NCBI RefSeq assembly: GCF_021390395.1
Contig: NZ_JAJUWT010000004.1
Coordinates: forward strand, 186,001-250,000
Origin: Saccharothrix sp. S26
GTDB taxonomy: Bacteria; Actinomycetota; Actinomycetes; Mycobacteriales; Pseudonocardiaceae
DNA: 64,000 nucleotides
Direction: 5' to 3'
The notes below the pieces were generated by a model that was not told where the DNA came from, did no database searches, and saw nothing but the letters and a program-made list of their open reading frames with translations. Made by a program: the position numbers and the translations under genes. Shown here piece after piece: positions 42,223 through 50,202 of this stretch (within the stretch, counting starts at the first letter, position 1; the number at the start of each line of letters is the position of its first letter).

Positions 42223-42801
42223 GTGGAACAAGTCGTGCTCTTGGACGAGTCCGGTGCGGGGGTCGGTGTCGCCGACAAGGCCTCCGTGCACCACGCGTCC
42301 ACCCCGCTGCACCTGGCGTTCTCGTCGTACCTGTTCGACGCGGCGGGCCGGCTGCTGCTGACCCGGCGCGCCCTGCACAAGAAGACGTGGCCGGGCGTGT
42401 GGACCAACTCGTGCTGCGGCCACCCGGCGCCGGACGAGCCGATGGTGTCGGCGGTGTCGCGCCGGCTGGCCGACGAGCTGGGCCTGGTCGACGTCGACCT
42501 CGACCTGGTGCTGCCCGCGTTCCGCTACCGGGCGGTGATGGAGAACGGCGTCACGGAGAACGAGATGTGCCCGGTCTTCCGCGGCCTGCTCGCCACCGAC
42601 CCCGAGCCGAACCCGGACGAGGTGGACTCGTTCGAGTGGGCCCCCTGGACCGAGTTCGCCCCGGCCGTCCTGGCCGGCGCCCGCCCGGTGTCCCCGTGGT
42701 GCGCCCTCCAAGTGGCCGAACTGTGGGCCCTGGGCCCCGACCCGCTGGCCTGGCCCACCGCCTCCGCGTCCGCCCTGCCACCCGCCGCCCGCCTGTCCTG
42801 A
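42223..42801 (+). CDS. idi: Isopentenyl-diphosphate delta-isomerase, type I
   Basis: The 192-residue Nudix-fold enzyme has SSYLFDAAGRLLLTRRALHK, WTNSCCGHPAPDEP (active-site Cys and metal-binding His) and RAVMENGVTENEMCPVFRG (catalytic and metal-binding Glu). It interconverts IPP and DMAPP to supply prenyl units. Read from GTG 42223; GTG 42205 in frame is an alternative. The gene follows the ligase gene by 24 bp, which may tie prenyl supply to the aminohydroxybenzoate product. The extended Ala/Pro tail is unusual. Its stop overlaps the half copy of the palindromic repeat. Confidence 0.9.
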   Translation: MEQVVLLDESGAGVGVADKASVHHASTPLHLAFSSYLFDAAGRLLLTRRALHKKTWPGVWTNSCCGHPAPDEPMVSAVSRRLADELGLVDVDLDLVLPAFRYRAVMENGVTENEMCPVFRGLLATDPEPNPDEVDSFEWAPWTEFAPAVLAGARPVSPWCALQVAELWALGPDPLAWPTASASALPPAARLS

Positions 42802-42859
42802 GCGTTCACCTCACCCGTCCTGGACGCAGGACTCTCGCGTTCCGAACGCAGGATTCGTG
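42800..42859. repeat. Palindromic repeat family, half copy D
   Basis: GAGCGTTCACCTCACCC, GGACGCAGGACTCTCGCG and GAACGCAGGATTCG match the left arm of copies A-C with GTAGG changed to GCAGG. The right arm is absent; the element stops at the first LacI operator. It begins at the idi stop codon. Confidence 0.75.
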
Positions 42860-42960
42860 AGAGAGCGCTCTCTCGGCCGCCGTTACGGGATGACCGGAAC
42901 TGCCGCATTTCCTTGACTGACCTTGGGGGCCGCCTTACGTTCCGCTGTGAGAGCGCTCTC
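42859..42960 (+). promoter_or_regulatory. Promoter and twin LacI operators for the GH16/DUF1996 operon
   Basis: GAGAGAGCGCTCTCTC (42859-42874) and GAGAGCGCTCTC (42949-42960) are perfect palindromes with the CG-centred core of LacI-family operators such as CebR sites. Between them TTGACT (42913-42918) and TTACGT (42935-42940), spaced 16 bp, form a plausible promoter whose start would fall at the second operator. The regulator is probably the LacI protein encoded at the end of this locus. Confidence 0.7.
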
Positions 42961-42996
42961 TGAACCCTCCCTGCAAAGCCCTTCGAAAGGGGAGTC

Positions 42997-44259
42997 GTGA
43001 TCCCCACCATTCGCCGATGGCGTCGACTGGTCACCGCAACCACCGTCGCGGTGCTGACCGCGTCCGCACTGACCTTCGTCACCTCTCCCGCCTCCGCCGC
43101 CCCGGAACTGCTGTCCCAGGGCAAACCCGTGTCCGCCTCCTCCACCGAGAACGGCGGCACGCCCGCCTCCGCCGCCGTCGACGGCAACACCGGCACCCGC
43201 TGGTCCAGCGCCACGGCCGACCCCCAGTGGCTCCGGGTCGACCTCGGCACGTCCACCGCCATCAGCCAGGTCACGCTCAACTGGGAGGCCGCCTACGCGC
43301 GCTCCTTCCAGCTCCAGACCTCCGCCGACGGCAACACCTGGACCACCGTCGCCACCGCGTCGGGCAACGTCGGCGTGCAGAACCTCACCGTCTCGGCCAC
43401 CGCGCGGTTCGTCCGCGTCTACACCACCGCCCGCGCCACCCAGTACGGCGTCTCGCTGTGGGAGTTCCAGGTCTTCGGCGTGCCCAACAGCAGCGGCCCG
43501 ATCGTGCGGGTCGCCGAGTTCCTCGCCGAGTGCCCCTACAGCCACCGCCTGCCCGACGACCCGATCGTCGCGCCGAACCTGCCCGGCGCGTCGCACATGC
43601 ACAGCTTCTTCGGCAACACCACCACCAACGCCCGCTCCACCGTCCAATCGCTGCTGGCCGGCACCAGCAACTGCAACCCCGGCGTCGACCTGTCCTCCTA
43701 CTGGGTGCCCACCCTCTACGCGGACAACCAGCCCGTCGAACCGACCGGCACCACGTTCTACTACCTGGGCGAAGGCGTGCGCGACGACGTGATCGCGCGC
43801 ATCCAACCGTTCCCGCTCGGCCTGCGGATCGTCGCCGGCAACGCCAAGGCCACCGCGCCCGACGCCAGCACGATCTCGCGCTGGTCCTGCCTGCACGCCG
43901 GGCACGTCGGCGCTTCCAAGGACTTCGTCAACTGCCCCGCGGGCACCATGCTGGAGTCCTACCTGGACTTCCCGCAGTGCTGGAACGGCCGCGACCTCGA
44001 CTCGGCGGACCACAAGAGCCACATGGCCTACCCGGTGAACGCCGACTGCCCCTCGACCCACCCGGTGCCGGTGCCGAAGCTGCGCCAGGTGCTGCGCTAC
44101 CCCGTCAACGGCGACCCGGCGCGGTTCCGGCTCGCCTCCGGCCCCGGCTTCACCATGCACGGCGACTTCTTCAACGCCTGGCCGGAGGCCGAACTCGCCC
44201 GCCGGGTGCGCGACTGCATCAACCCGATCATCAAGTGCGGCGCGGACGGCCGCCCATGA
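42997..44259 (+). CDS. Secreted DUF1996 protein with N-terminal discoidin (F5/8 type C) domain
   Basis: The 420-residue secreted protein has a signal peptide ending SPASA. Residues about 40-160 are an F5/8 type C / CBM32-like domain (AAVDGNTGTRWSSATADPQW, then FVRVYTTARATQYGVSLWEF). The remainder is DUF1996: AECPYSHRLPDDPIVAPN, SHMHSFFGNTTTNARSTVQS, SCLHAGHVGASKDFVN and later GFTMHGDFFNAWPEAEL. DUF1996 proteins are found in fungi and actinomycetes near glycosidases; their activity is not established. GTG 42997 has AAGGGGAG upstream. Its stop overlaps the GH16 start. Confidence 0.85.
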   Translation: MIPTIRRWRRLVTATTVAVLTASALTFVTSPASAAPELLSQGKPVSASSTENGGTPASAAVDGNTGTRWSSATADPQWLRVDLGTSTAISQVTLNWEAAYARSFQLQTSADGNTWTTVATASGNVGVQNLTVSATARFVRVYTTARATQYGVSLWEFQVFGVPNSSGPIVRVAEFLAECPYSHRLPDDPIVAPNLPGASHMHSFFGNTTTNARSTVQSLLAGTSNCNPGVDLSSYWVPTLYADNQPVEPTGTTFYYLGEGVRDDVIARIQPFPLGLRIVAGNAKATAPDASTISRWSCLHAGHVGASKDFVNCPAGTMLESYLDFPQCWNGRDLDSADHKSHMAYPVNADCPSTHPVPVPKLRQVLRYPVNGDPARFRLASGPGFTMHGDFFNAWPEAELARRVRDCINPIIKCGADGRP

Positions 44260-45956
44260 GGACGCTCATCGGCGCAGTCGCCCTGCTCGCCGCCCTGGTC
44301 GTGCCCGTGACCGCGGCGGGGGCGGCGGAGTGCGGCACCGCCAACGCGGCGCTGAACGCACCCGTCACGGCGTCGTCGGTCGAACCGGGCAGCCCGTTCA
44401 CGGCCGCCTCCGCGGTGGACGGCAACGCGGGCACCCGCTGGTCCAGCGCGTTCAGCGACCCGCAGTGGCTGCGGGTCGACCTGGGCGCGAGCCGGGAGCT
44501 GTGCGGCGCGACGCTGCAGTGGGAGGCCGCCTACGCGACCGCGTTCCAGCTCCAGGTCTCGACGGACGGCACCACCTGGACCACCGTCCACCAGACCACC
44601 ACCGGCACGGGCGGCACGCAGAACGTCACCTTCACCGGCACCGGCCGTTACGTCCGGGTCTACACCACGGCGCGCGCCACGCAGTACGGCGTGTCCCTGT
44701 GGGAGTTCGCCGTCCGCACGGGCACGAACTCCGGTGGCGGCGGCGAGGGCCTGCTGTCCTACAACAAGCCGGCGTTCGCCTCGTCGTACCAGGACGACGG
44801 CGCGTGCCCGCAGTGCACGCCCGCCAAGGCGCTGGACTTCAACCCGGCCACCCGGTGGGCGACCAACGCCACCACCGGCTGGGTCGACCCGGGCTGGATC
44901 TACGTCGACCTGGGCGCGACCGCGCAGATCAGCAAGGTCGTGCTCCAGTGGGACCCGGCGTTCGCCACCGGGTTCGAGATCCAGACCTCCGCCAACGCCT
45001 CCACCTGGACCACGATCCACACCGTCACCAACGGCACCGGGTTCAAGCAGACGTTCGCGGTCAGCGGCACGGGCCGGTACGTGCGGGTGAACCTGACCAA
45101 GCGCAGCGGCCAGTACGGCTACTCGCTGTGGGAGTTCCAGGTCTACGGCACCGGCGGCAGCCCCACCCCGCCACCGCCGCAGGCACCCGACCCCGGCACC
45201 CCGCTGCGGCTGGTGTGGAGCGACGAGTTCAACGCGCCCTCGGGCACCCGCCCGGACGCGACCAAGTGGCGTCCCGAGGTCGGCACCGGCCAGAACGCGG
45301 AGCTGCAGTACTACACCGACAACCGCAACGCGTTCACCGACGGCGCCGGCAACATGGTGCTGGAGGCCAGGCGGGAGGTCACGCCGGGCTCGGCGTGCCC
45401 GGTCGACCCGGTCAGCGGCTCCGGCACGTGCCAGTACACGTCGGCCCGGATCATCACCGAGGGCAAGGCGTCGTGGACCTACGGCCGGTTCGAGGCCCGC
45501 GTGAAGGTCTCGGGCACCAAGGGCCTGTGGCCCGCGTTCTGGATGCTCGGCACCGACATCTTCAAGGGCACGCCGTGGCCCGCGAGCGGTGAGATCGACA
45601 TCATGGAGCACCTGGGCCGCGAACCGAACACCGCGTACCAGACGATCCACGGCCCGGCGTACTTCGGCGGCGGCGGGATCGGCAAGGTGCACGACATCGG
45701 CCAGGACTACGCGAACGCGTTCCACGTGTTCCGGGTCGACTGGAACAGCAAGGGCATGGTGTTCAGCATCGACGACGTGACCGTCCTCACCATCGACAAG
45801 GCGACGGTGGAGGCGACCCGCGGCCCGTGGGTGTTCGACAAGCCGTTCTTCATCCTGCTCAACAACGCGGTGGGCGGTGACTGGCCCGGTCCGCCGGACG
45901 CCACCACGGTCTTCCCGCAGCGCATGCTGGTCGACTACGTCCGCGTCTACCAGTGA
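44256..45956 (+). CDS. Secreted GH16 beta-glucanase with two discoidin domains
   Basis: The 566-residue secreted enzyme starts at an ATG overlapping the previous stop. After the signal peptide it has two F5/8 type C domains (AASAVDGNAGTRWSSAFSDP near residue 45; PAKALDFNPATRWATNATTG near 190) and a Pro-rich linker. The GH16 catalytic domain carries WPASGEIDIMEHLGREPN with the ExDxxE catalytic acids, and LRLVWSDEFNAPSGTRPDAT at its start. It probably cleaves beta-1,3- or mixed glucans (laminarinase type). It is co-expressed with the DUF1996 protein under LacI-type operators, and the nearly identical first discoidin domains suggest a shared target polymer. Confidence 0.9.
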   Translation: MRTLIGAVALLAALVVPVTAAGAAECGTANAALNAPVTASSVEPGSPFTAASAVDGNAGTRWSSAFSDPQWLRVDLGASRELCGATLQWEAAYATAFQLQVSTDGTTWTTVHQTTTGTGGTQNVTFTGTGRYVRVYTTARATQYGVSLWEFAVRTGTNSGGGGEGLLSYNKPAFASSYQDDGACPQCTPAKALDFNPATRWATNATTGWVDPGWIYVDLGATAQISKVVLQWDPAFATGFEIQTSANASTWTTIHTVTNGTGFKQTFAVSGTGRYVRVNLTKRSGQYGYSLWEFQVYGTGGSPTPPPPQAPDPGTPLRLVWSDEFNAPSGTRPDATKWRPEVGTGQNAELQYYTDNRNAFTDGAGNMVLEARREVTPGSACPVDPVSGSGTCQYTSARIITEGKASWTYGRFEARVKVSGTKGLWPAFWMLGTDIFKGTPWPASGEIDIMEHLGREPNTAYQTIHGPAYFGGGGIGKVHDIGQDYANAFHVFRVDWNSKGMVFSIDDVTVLTIDKATVEATRGPWVFDKPFFILLNNAVGGDWPGPPDATTVFPQRMLVDYVRVYQ

Positions 45957-45964
45957 CACCGCTG

Positions 45965-45992
45965 GTGCGGTCCCGCCTCGGCGGGGCCGCAC
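45965..45992 (+). terminator. Terminator after the GH16 gene
   Basis: GTGCGG-T-CCCGCC and GGCGGG-G-CCGCAC form a 13-bp stem with a T-G position and a 2-nt turn, 9 bp past the GH16 stop and just before the regulator's own promoter. Confidence 0.65.
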
Positions 45993-45999
45993 CGCCCGG

Positions 46000-46012
46000 T
46001 ATAAAGGCTGAC
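46000..46012 (+). promoter_or_regulatory. -10 box of a leaderless LacI-family gene
   Basis: TATAAA at 46000-46005 lies 7 bp before GTG 46013, so transcription should start at the initiation codon. Confidence 0.6.
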
Positions 46013-46999
46013 GTGGACCGCAGACCAGTCACGTTGGAAGAGGTCGCGCGGATCGCGGGGGTATCCCGGGCCACGGTGTCCCGGGTCGTCAACGGGGTCG
46101 CCACGGTGGACCGTGAGCTGCGCCAAGTCGTGGAGAAGGCGATCTCCACGACCGGGTACACACCCAACCGCGCGGCGCGTTCGCTCGTCACCCGCCGGGC
46201 CGGGGCCATCGGCCTCGTCCTGCCGGATGAGGGCCGCACCGTGCACGACCCGTACTTCGGCCGGGTGGTCAGCGGCGTCCTGCCGGTGATCCGCCCACTC
46301 GGCGTGCAACTGGTCCTGACCACCGGCGACCACCGCGAGGTCGTCGACGACATCCGCCAACACCGGCTCGACGGCGTGATCCTCATCCACACCCACGCCA
46401 CCGACCCCCTCCCGCGCCAACTGATCGAGGCCAACCTCCCGGTCGTCCTGGCCGCCCGCCCGGTCCGACCGATGTCGATCACCTACGTCGACGTCGACCA
46501 GGCCGCCGGCGCCGCCCTGGCCGCCGACCACCTGATCTCCTCGGGCTGCCGCCGCCTGGCCACCATCACGGGCCCACTGGAAACCCCCGCCGGCCAGGAC
46601 CGCCTGCGCGGCTTCCTGGACACCACCACCCGCCACGGCCTGCCCGAGCCACTCGTCGTGGAAGGCGACTTCTCCCGCGAGGGCGGCGCCGAAGCCGCCC
46701 GCCACCTGACCGACGCCGGCCTCGACGGCCTGTTCGTCGCCTCGGACCTGATGGCCACCGGCGCACTGCCGATCCTGCGCAACGCGGGCCTCCGCGTCCC
46801 GGAAGACCTCAAGGTCGTGGGCTTCGACGACAGCAGCCCCGCCGTCGAGTGCGACCCACCACTGACCACCGTGCGCCAACCGGTCGAGGACATGGCCGCC
46901 GAGATGGCCCGCCTCCTGGTCGACCGCGTAGACCGCCCAGACCGCCCGGTGAGCTCGGTCGTCTTCGCCCCAACCCTGGTCCTCCGCGAGTCCGCTTGA
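46013..46999 (+). CDS. LacI-family regulator of the GH16/DUF1996 locus
   Basis: The 328-residue protein starts at leaderless GTG 46013. The HTH is VTLEEVARIAGVSRATVSRV then VNGVATVDRELRQVV, with the hinge near residue 50 (GYTPNRAARSLVTRR). The sensor domain contains DPYFGRVVSGVLPVIRPLGV and VVGFDDSSPAVECDPPLTTV. It is encoded directly behind the glucanase genes, whose promoter carries two palindromes of the LacI type, so it should repress them until an oligosaccharide appears. A longer in-frame start overlapping the GH16 stop (45953) would read through the terminator and is less likely. Confidence 0.88.
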   Translation: MDRRPVTLEEVARIAGVSRATVSRVVNGVATVDRELRQVVEKAISTTGYTPNRAARSLVTRRAGAIGLVLPDEGRTVHDPYFGRVVSGVLPVIRPLGVQLVLTTGDHREVVDDIRQHRLDGVILIHTHATDPLPRQLIEANLPVVLAARPVRPMSITYVDVDQAAGAALAADHLISSGCRRLATITGPLETPAGQDRLRGFLDTTTRHGLPEPLVVEGDFSREGGAEAARHLTDAGLDGLFVASDLMATGALPILRNAGLRVPEDLKVVGFDDSSPAVECDPPLTTVRQPVEDMAAEMARLLVDRVDRPDRPVSSVVFAPTLVLRESA

Positions 47000-47073
47000 C
47001 CGCACCCCGCCCGAACCGCACCCCGCCCGAACCGCACCCCGCCCGAACCGCACCCCGCCCGAACCGCACCCCG
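46999..47073. repeat. 16-bp tandem repeat behind the LacI gene
   Basis: ACCGCACCCCGCCCGA is repeated four times head to tail from the last base of the stop codon, with a partial fifth unit. The next 230 bp (to 47304) show no gene I can support. Confidence 0.85.
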
Positions 47074-47304
47074 GGCTGCCCTTGCCACGCCTCCTCGCCG
47101 CCGGGCCGGCCGTTTTATCCGGCTAACGTGAGAAATGCGGTTCAGGTTGTCAAAGGTTGCACTCTTCCCCCGATCGAGCGTCACCACATCGGACCCGGAA
47201 CGAGGCCGGACTCAACCCCCGACCACCACATCCGCGCCCTGTCGACAACCTGTCGATCCCCACCAACCGGAACCCCACCCCACCCCTCGTCCGTTCTGTC
47301 CGTT

Positions 47305-48030
47305 GTGCCGACCGCCGACCCCACCTCGACCACCACCCCCTCCAACTCCCCGACCCGCTTCATCGCCCTCGCCGGCTCCCTCTCCGTCCTCCTCACCGTC
47401 GCCCTCGTCGGCGGCCTGGACCTGTACCGCCTCACCGACTCCACCAGGCACCTGCGCCGCACGATCAGCGAATACGCCCTCGGCCCGCACCGCTGGGTGT
47501 TCGACACCGCGGTCCTGTTGCTGGTGTTCGGGTCGGTCGCCATCCTGACCGTCCTGGTCCGCCGGGGCATCGCCGAGTGGAACTCCGCGGGCTCCGTGGC
47601 GTTCGCCGCGTGGTCGGTCGGCTTGACGCTGGTCGTGATCTTCCCGAAGAACAACTGGGCCATCGGCCCGAGCCTGAGCGGCAGCATCCACCGGTTCGGC
47701 AGCCTGCTCGCGTTCGTCGCCCTGCCGATCGCGGCCACCCTGCTCGCCCGCCCGTGGCGGCACGACCCGGTGTGGGGCGGGCACGCCCGGTGGACGTTCC
47801 GGTTCGGCCTGCTGTCGGCCCTGGCGTTCACGCCGATCCTGTACGCGATCGGCGTGAACGCGGTCGTCGGCACGTCGTGGTGGCGGGTGATCCCGCTGGG
47901 CTACGTCGAACGGCTGCTGGTGCTGACCGAGGTGGTGGCCGTCCTGGTCGCCGGCGCGTGGGCCATCGCCGTGGCGCGGAGCGCCCAGCCCTCGGCTCAG
48001 GAGTACAGGCCGTCCAGCACGTCCTGGTAA
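47305..48030 (+). CDS. DUF998 family membrane protein
   Basis: The 241-residue protein has a short Thr/Ser/Pro-rich N-terminus and about six membrane helices (FIALAGSLSVLLTVALVGGL; WVFDTAVLLLVFGSVAILTV; and others). RRTISEYALGPHRW and VIFPKNNWAIGPSLSGSIHR are typical of DUF998 proteins. Function unknown; a role in the membrane is all that can be said. GTG 47305 is the first reasonable start. Its last 34 bp overlap the convergent acyl-CoA ligase gene, unusual for two real genes, so the 3' end deserves caution. Confidence 0.7.
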   Translation: MPTADPTSTTTPSNSPTRFIALAGSLSVLLTVALVGGLDLYRLTDSTRHLRRTISEYALGPHRWVFDTAVLLLVFGSVAILTVLVRRGIAEWNSAGSVAFAAWSVGLTLVVIFPKNNWAIGPSLSGSIHRFGSLLAFVALPIAATLLARPWRHDPVWGGHARWTFRFGLLSALAFTPILYAIGVNAVVGTSWWRVIPLGYVERLLVLTEVVAVLVAGAWAIAVARSAQPSAQEYRPSSTSW

Positions 48031-49604
48031 CGCGACTCGATCTCCTTGCGCCGCATCTTCAGGCTCGCCGTGAGCGTGCCGTCGTCCACCGAGAAGTCCT
48101 CCGGCAGCACGGCGAACTTCTTGATCGTCTCGTGTCGCGCGAGCTTGCGGTTCGCCGCCTCGACGGCCCGCCCGACCTCGGCCTCCGCGTCCAACCCGGC
48201 AGGCGCCAGATCGGCGTCGATGGTGACCAGCGCCACGCAGTAGTTGCGCCCGTCGCCGTGCACGAGCACGTTGCCGATGTACGGGCTGCCCGCCTTGACC
48301 AGTCCCTCCACCGCCTGCGGCGCGACGTACTTGCCGCCGGAGGTCTTGATCAGCTCCTTCTTCCGGTCGGTGATGCGCAGCCGGCCGGCCTCGTCCAGCT
48401 CGCCGATGTCGCCGGTGTGCAGCCACCCGTCGCGCAACGTCGCGGCGGTCTCCTCGGGCAACCCCCGGTACCCGCGCATGATGCCGCGCCCGCCGATCAG
48501 CACCTCGCCGTCGTCGGCGATGCGGACCTCGGTGCCGGGCAACGGCTCGCCGACCGTGCCGAGCTTGTTCGCGCCGGGCCGGTTCACGAACGACGCCGCC
48601 GACGACTCGGTCAGCCCGTACCCCTCCAGGATCGTGATCCCGGCCCGGTCGAAGAACTCGCCGACCGGGCGCGACAGCGGCGCGGAGCCGGACACGAAGT
48701 ACTTGATCCGGCCGCCGACCCGGTCCCGCAGCTTGCTGAACACCAGTTTGTCGGCGATCCGGCGCCGCACGGTCCACTCCGGGTGCTCGGCCACCACCAA
48801 CGCCCAGTCGAACAGCTTCGCCTTCACCCCGCCCGCCTCGCGCATCGACGCCACCACCCGCTGGTGGATCTTCTCGAAGATCCGGGGCGCGGCGGCCACC
48901 ACGGTCGGCCGCAGCTCGAGCAGGTTGGCCGCGATGCGGTCCACGTCGCCGTCCACGGCGGTGGGCACGCCGGTCGCCAGCATCCCAACCTGGAGCACCT
49001 TGCCGAACGCGTGGGACATCGGCAGCCACAGGAAGTGGAGCTCGTCCGGCGTGAGCACGCCCAGCTCGCGGATCGCCTCGGCGGTGTACAGCCAGTTGTC
49101 GTGGGTCAGCTCGACGCCCTTGGGCGTGCCGGTCGTGCCGGACGTGTAGATCAACGTGGCCAGCCGGTCGGGCGTCAGCTCGTCCACCATCGCGTCGTAG
49201 TCGCCGTCGACCTCGTCGGGTTCCCAGTCGGGCGTGACGACCTTCGCATCGACCTTGCCGGCCAGCTCCGGGTCGGCGACCACGAGAACGCTTTCCGAGT
49301 CGCGCACGATGTGGGCGACGACCTCCGGCGTGCTGCTCGGGTAGATCGTCGTCGTCACGCCGCCCGCCGCGAGCACGGCCAGGTCGGTGAGGATCCAGTC
49401 CGCGCTGGTCGTGGCCATGATCGCGACCCGGGCCTCGTCCCGCACGCCGAGCTCGCGGAAGCCCAGCGCCCGCCTGCGCACGTGCTCGCCGACCTCGGCC
49501 CAGGTCAACGACGTCCACGCGGTCGCGGTCCGGTAGCGCAGCGCCTCGGCGTCCGGGGTCTCGCGCACGCGTTCGCGCAGCAGATCGGGGATGGAACGGG
49601 CCAC
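47997..49604 (-). CDS. Long-chain fatty acid-CoA ligase (FadD15-like)
   Basis: The 535-residue ANL enzyme has the P-loop LIYTSGTTGTPKGVELTHDN near residue 155, LEGYGLTESSAASFVNRPGA, GWLHTGDIGELDEAGRLRIT with the DRKKELIKTSGGKYVAP hinge, and the C-terminal catalytic Lys in SLKMRRKEIESRY. It activates fatty acids to acyl-AMP and acyl-CoA. It is divergent from a TetR regulator with an inverted repeat between the starts; that regulator probably senses acyl-CoA or fatty acid. Length is somewhat below FadD15 (about 600). Confidence 0.88.
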   Translation of the reverse strand: MARSIPDLLRERVRETPDAEALRYRTATAWTSLTWAEVGEHVRRRALGFRELGVRDEARVAIMATTSADWILTDLAVLAAGGVTTTIYPSSTPEVVAHIVRDSESVLVVADPELAGKVDAKVVTPDWEPDEVDGDYDAMVDELTPDRLATLIYTSGTTGTPKGVELTHDNWLYTAEAIRELGVLTPDELHFLWLPMSHAFGKVLQVGMLATGVPTAVDGDVDRIAANLLELRPTVVAAAPRIFEKIHQRVVASMREAGGVKAKLFDWALVVAEHPEWTVRRRIADKLVFSKLRDRVGGRIKYFVSGSAPLSRPVGEFFDRAGITILEGYGLTESSAASFVNRPGANKLGTVGEPLPGTEVRIADDGEVLIGGRGIMRGYRGLPEETAATLRDGWLHTGDIGELDEAGRLRITDRKKELIKTSGGKYVAPQAVEGLVKAGSPYIGNVLVHGDGRNYCVALVTIDADLAPAGLDAEAEVGRAVEAANRKLARHETIKKFAVLPEDFSVDDGTLTASLKMRRKEIESRYQDVLDGLYS

Positions 49605-49625
49605 GGTGACCTCCAGGGGAGCGAC

Positions 49626-49644
49626 GCTCTAGAGCGGTACTCTA
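49626..49644. promoter_or_regulatory. TetR-type operator between fadD-like and tetR-like genes
   Basis: TAGAG-CGGTA-CTCTA (49630-49644) is a perfect inverted repeat overlapping the palindrome GCTCTAGAGC (49626-49635). It covers the probable -10 of the TetR gene and sits 22 bp from the ligase start. Confidence 0.6.
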
Positions 49645-49649
49645 ACCCC

Positions 49650-50198
49650 GTGAGATCGACCGGTCGGCGGGCTGTCCTCGACGCGGCCCTCGCGCTGGTC
49701 GACGAGGGCGGGCTCGACGCGGTCACGATCAGCGCGCTGACCGCGCGGTCCGGCGTCTCCAACGGCAGCGTCTACCACCACTTCGGCAGCCGGGCCGGGC
49801 TGTTCGCCGTGCTGTACGGGGAGAGCTTCGCGCACTGCGTGGCGGCGATGCTGCCCGCGCTGGACCTCGGCGACGCGGAGAAGGCCGTGCGCGCTCTCGT
49901 GGCCCGATACCTCACGTGGGTGGTCGACCACCCCGGCCGGGCCCGGTTCCTCTACGCCGCGCCGTCCACCGCCGATCCCGCCGTGAAGGCGGAGGTGTTC
50001 GAGCCGGTCGCCCGCTGGTTCGCGGCCCGGATGGCGGCGGGCGAGCTGCGGGAGATCCCGTTGTGGGCGTTGGACCCCGTGGTGATGGGGCCCGCGCACG
50101 AGTGCGCCCGGCGCCACCTGACGGGTTCGCTCGACCTGGCCGCGGCGTCCGATCAGGTCGGTGATGCGGTGTGGTCGGTGGTCGCGCCCGTAGGGTGA
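49650..50198 (+). CDS. TetR-family transcriptional regulator
   Basis: The 182-residue protein has an HTH RRAVLDAALALVDEGGLDAV, then TARSGVSNGSVYHHFGSRAG, typical of TetR proteins. The C-terminal ligand domain is helical (ALVARYLTWVVDHPGRARFL). GTG 49650 sits close behind an operator-like inverted repeat with TACTCT at -10 spacing, so the mRNA may be leaderless. It likely regulates the divergent acyl-CoA ligase and itself. The next gene starts 5 bp after its stop. Confidence 0.87.
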   Translation: MRSTGRRAVLDAALALVDEGGLDAVTISALTARSGVSNGSVYHHFGSRAGLFAVLYGESFAHCVAAMLPALDLGDAEKAVRALVARYLTWVVDHPGRARFLYAAPSTADPAVKAEVFEPVARWFAARMAAGELREIPLWALDPVVMGPAHECARRHLTGSLDLAAASDQVGDAVWSVVAPVG

Positions 50199-50202
50199 TC
50201 GC

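Noticed and set aside
39748-42711. Minus-strand open frame of 987 codons opposite the griI/griH/ligase/idi genes
   Set aside because: Low-complexity shadow composition and no recognisable motif, while the plus strand encodes well-known families across the same span.
46999-47073. CRISPR-like array
   Set aside because: Units are directly adjacent with no spacers, so it is a plain tandem repeat.
47157-50198. One continuous plus frame of over 1000 codons ending in the TetR gene
   Set aside because: Only its last 182 codons encode a protein; the rest is shadow of the convergent acyl-CoA ligase and the DUF998 gene.
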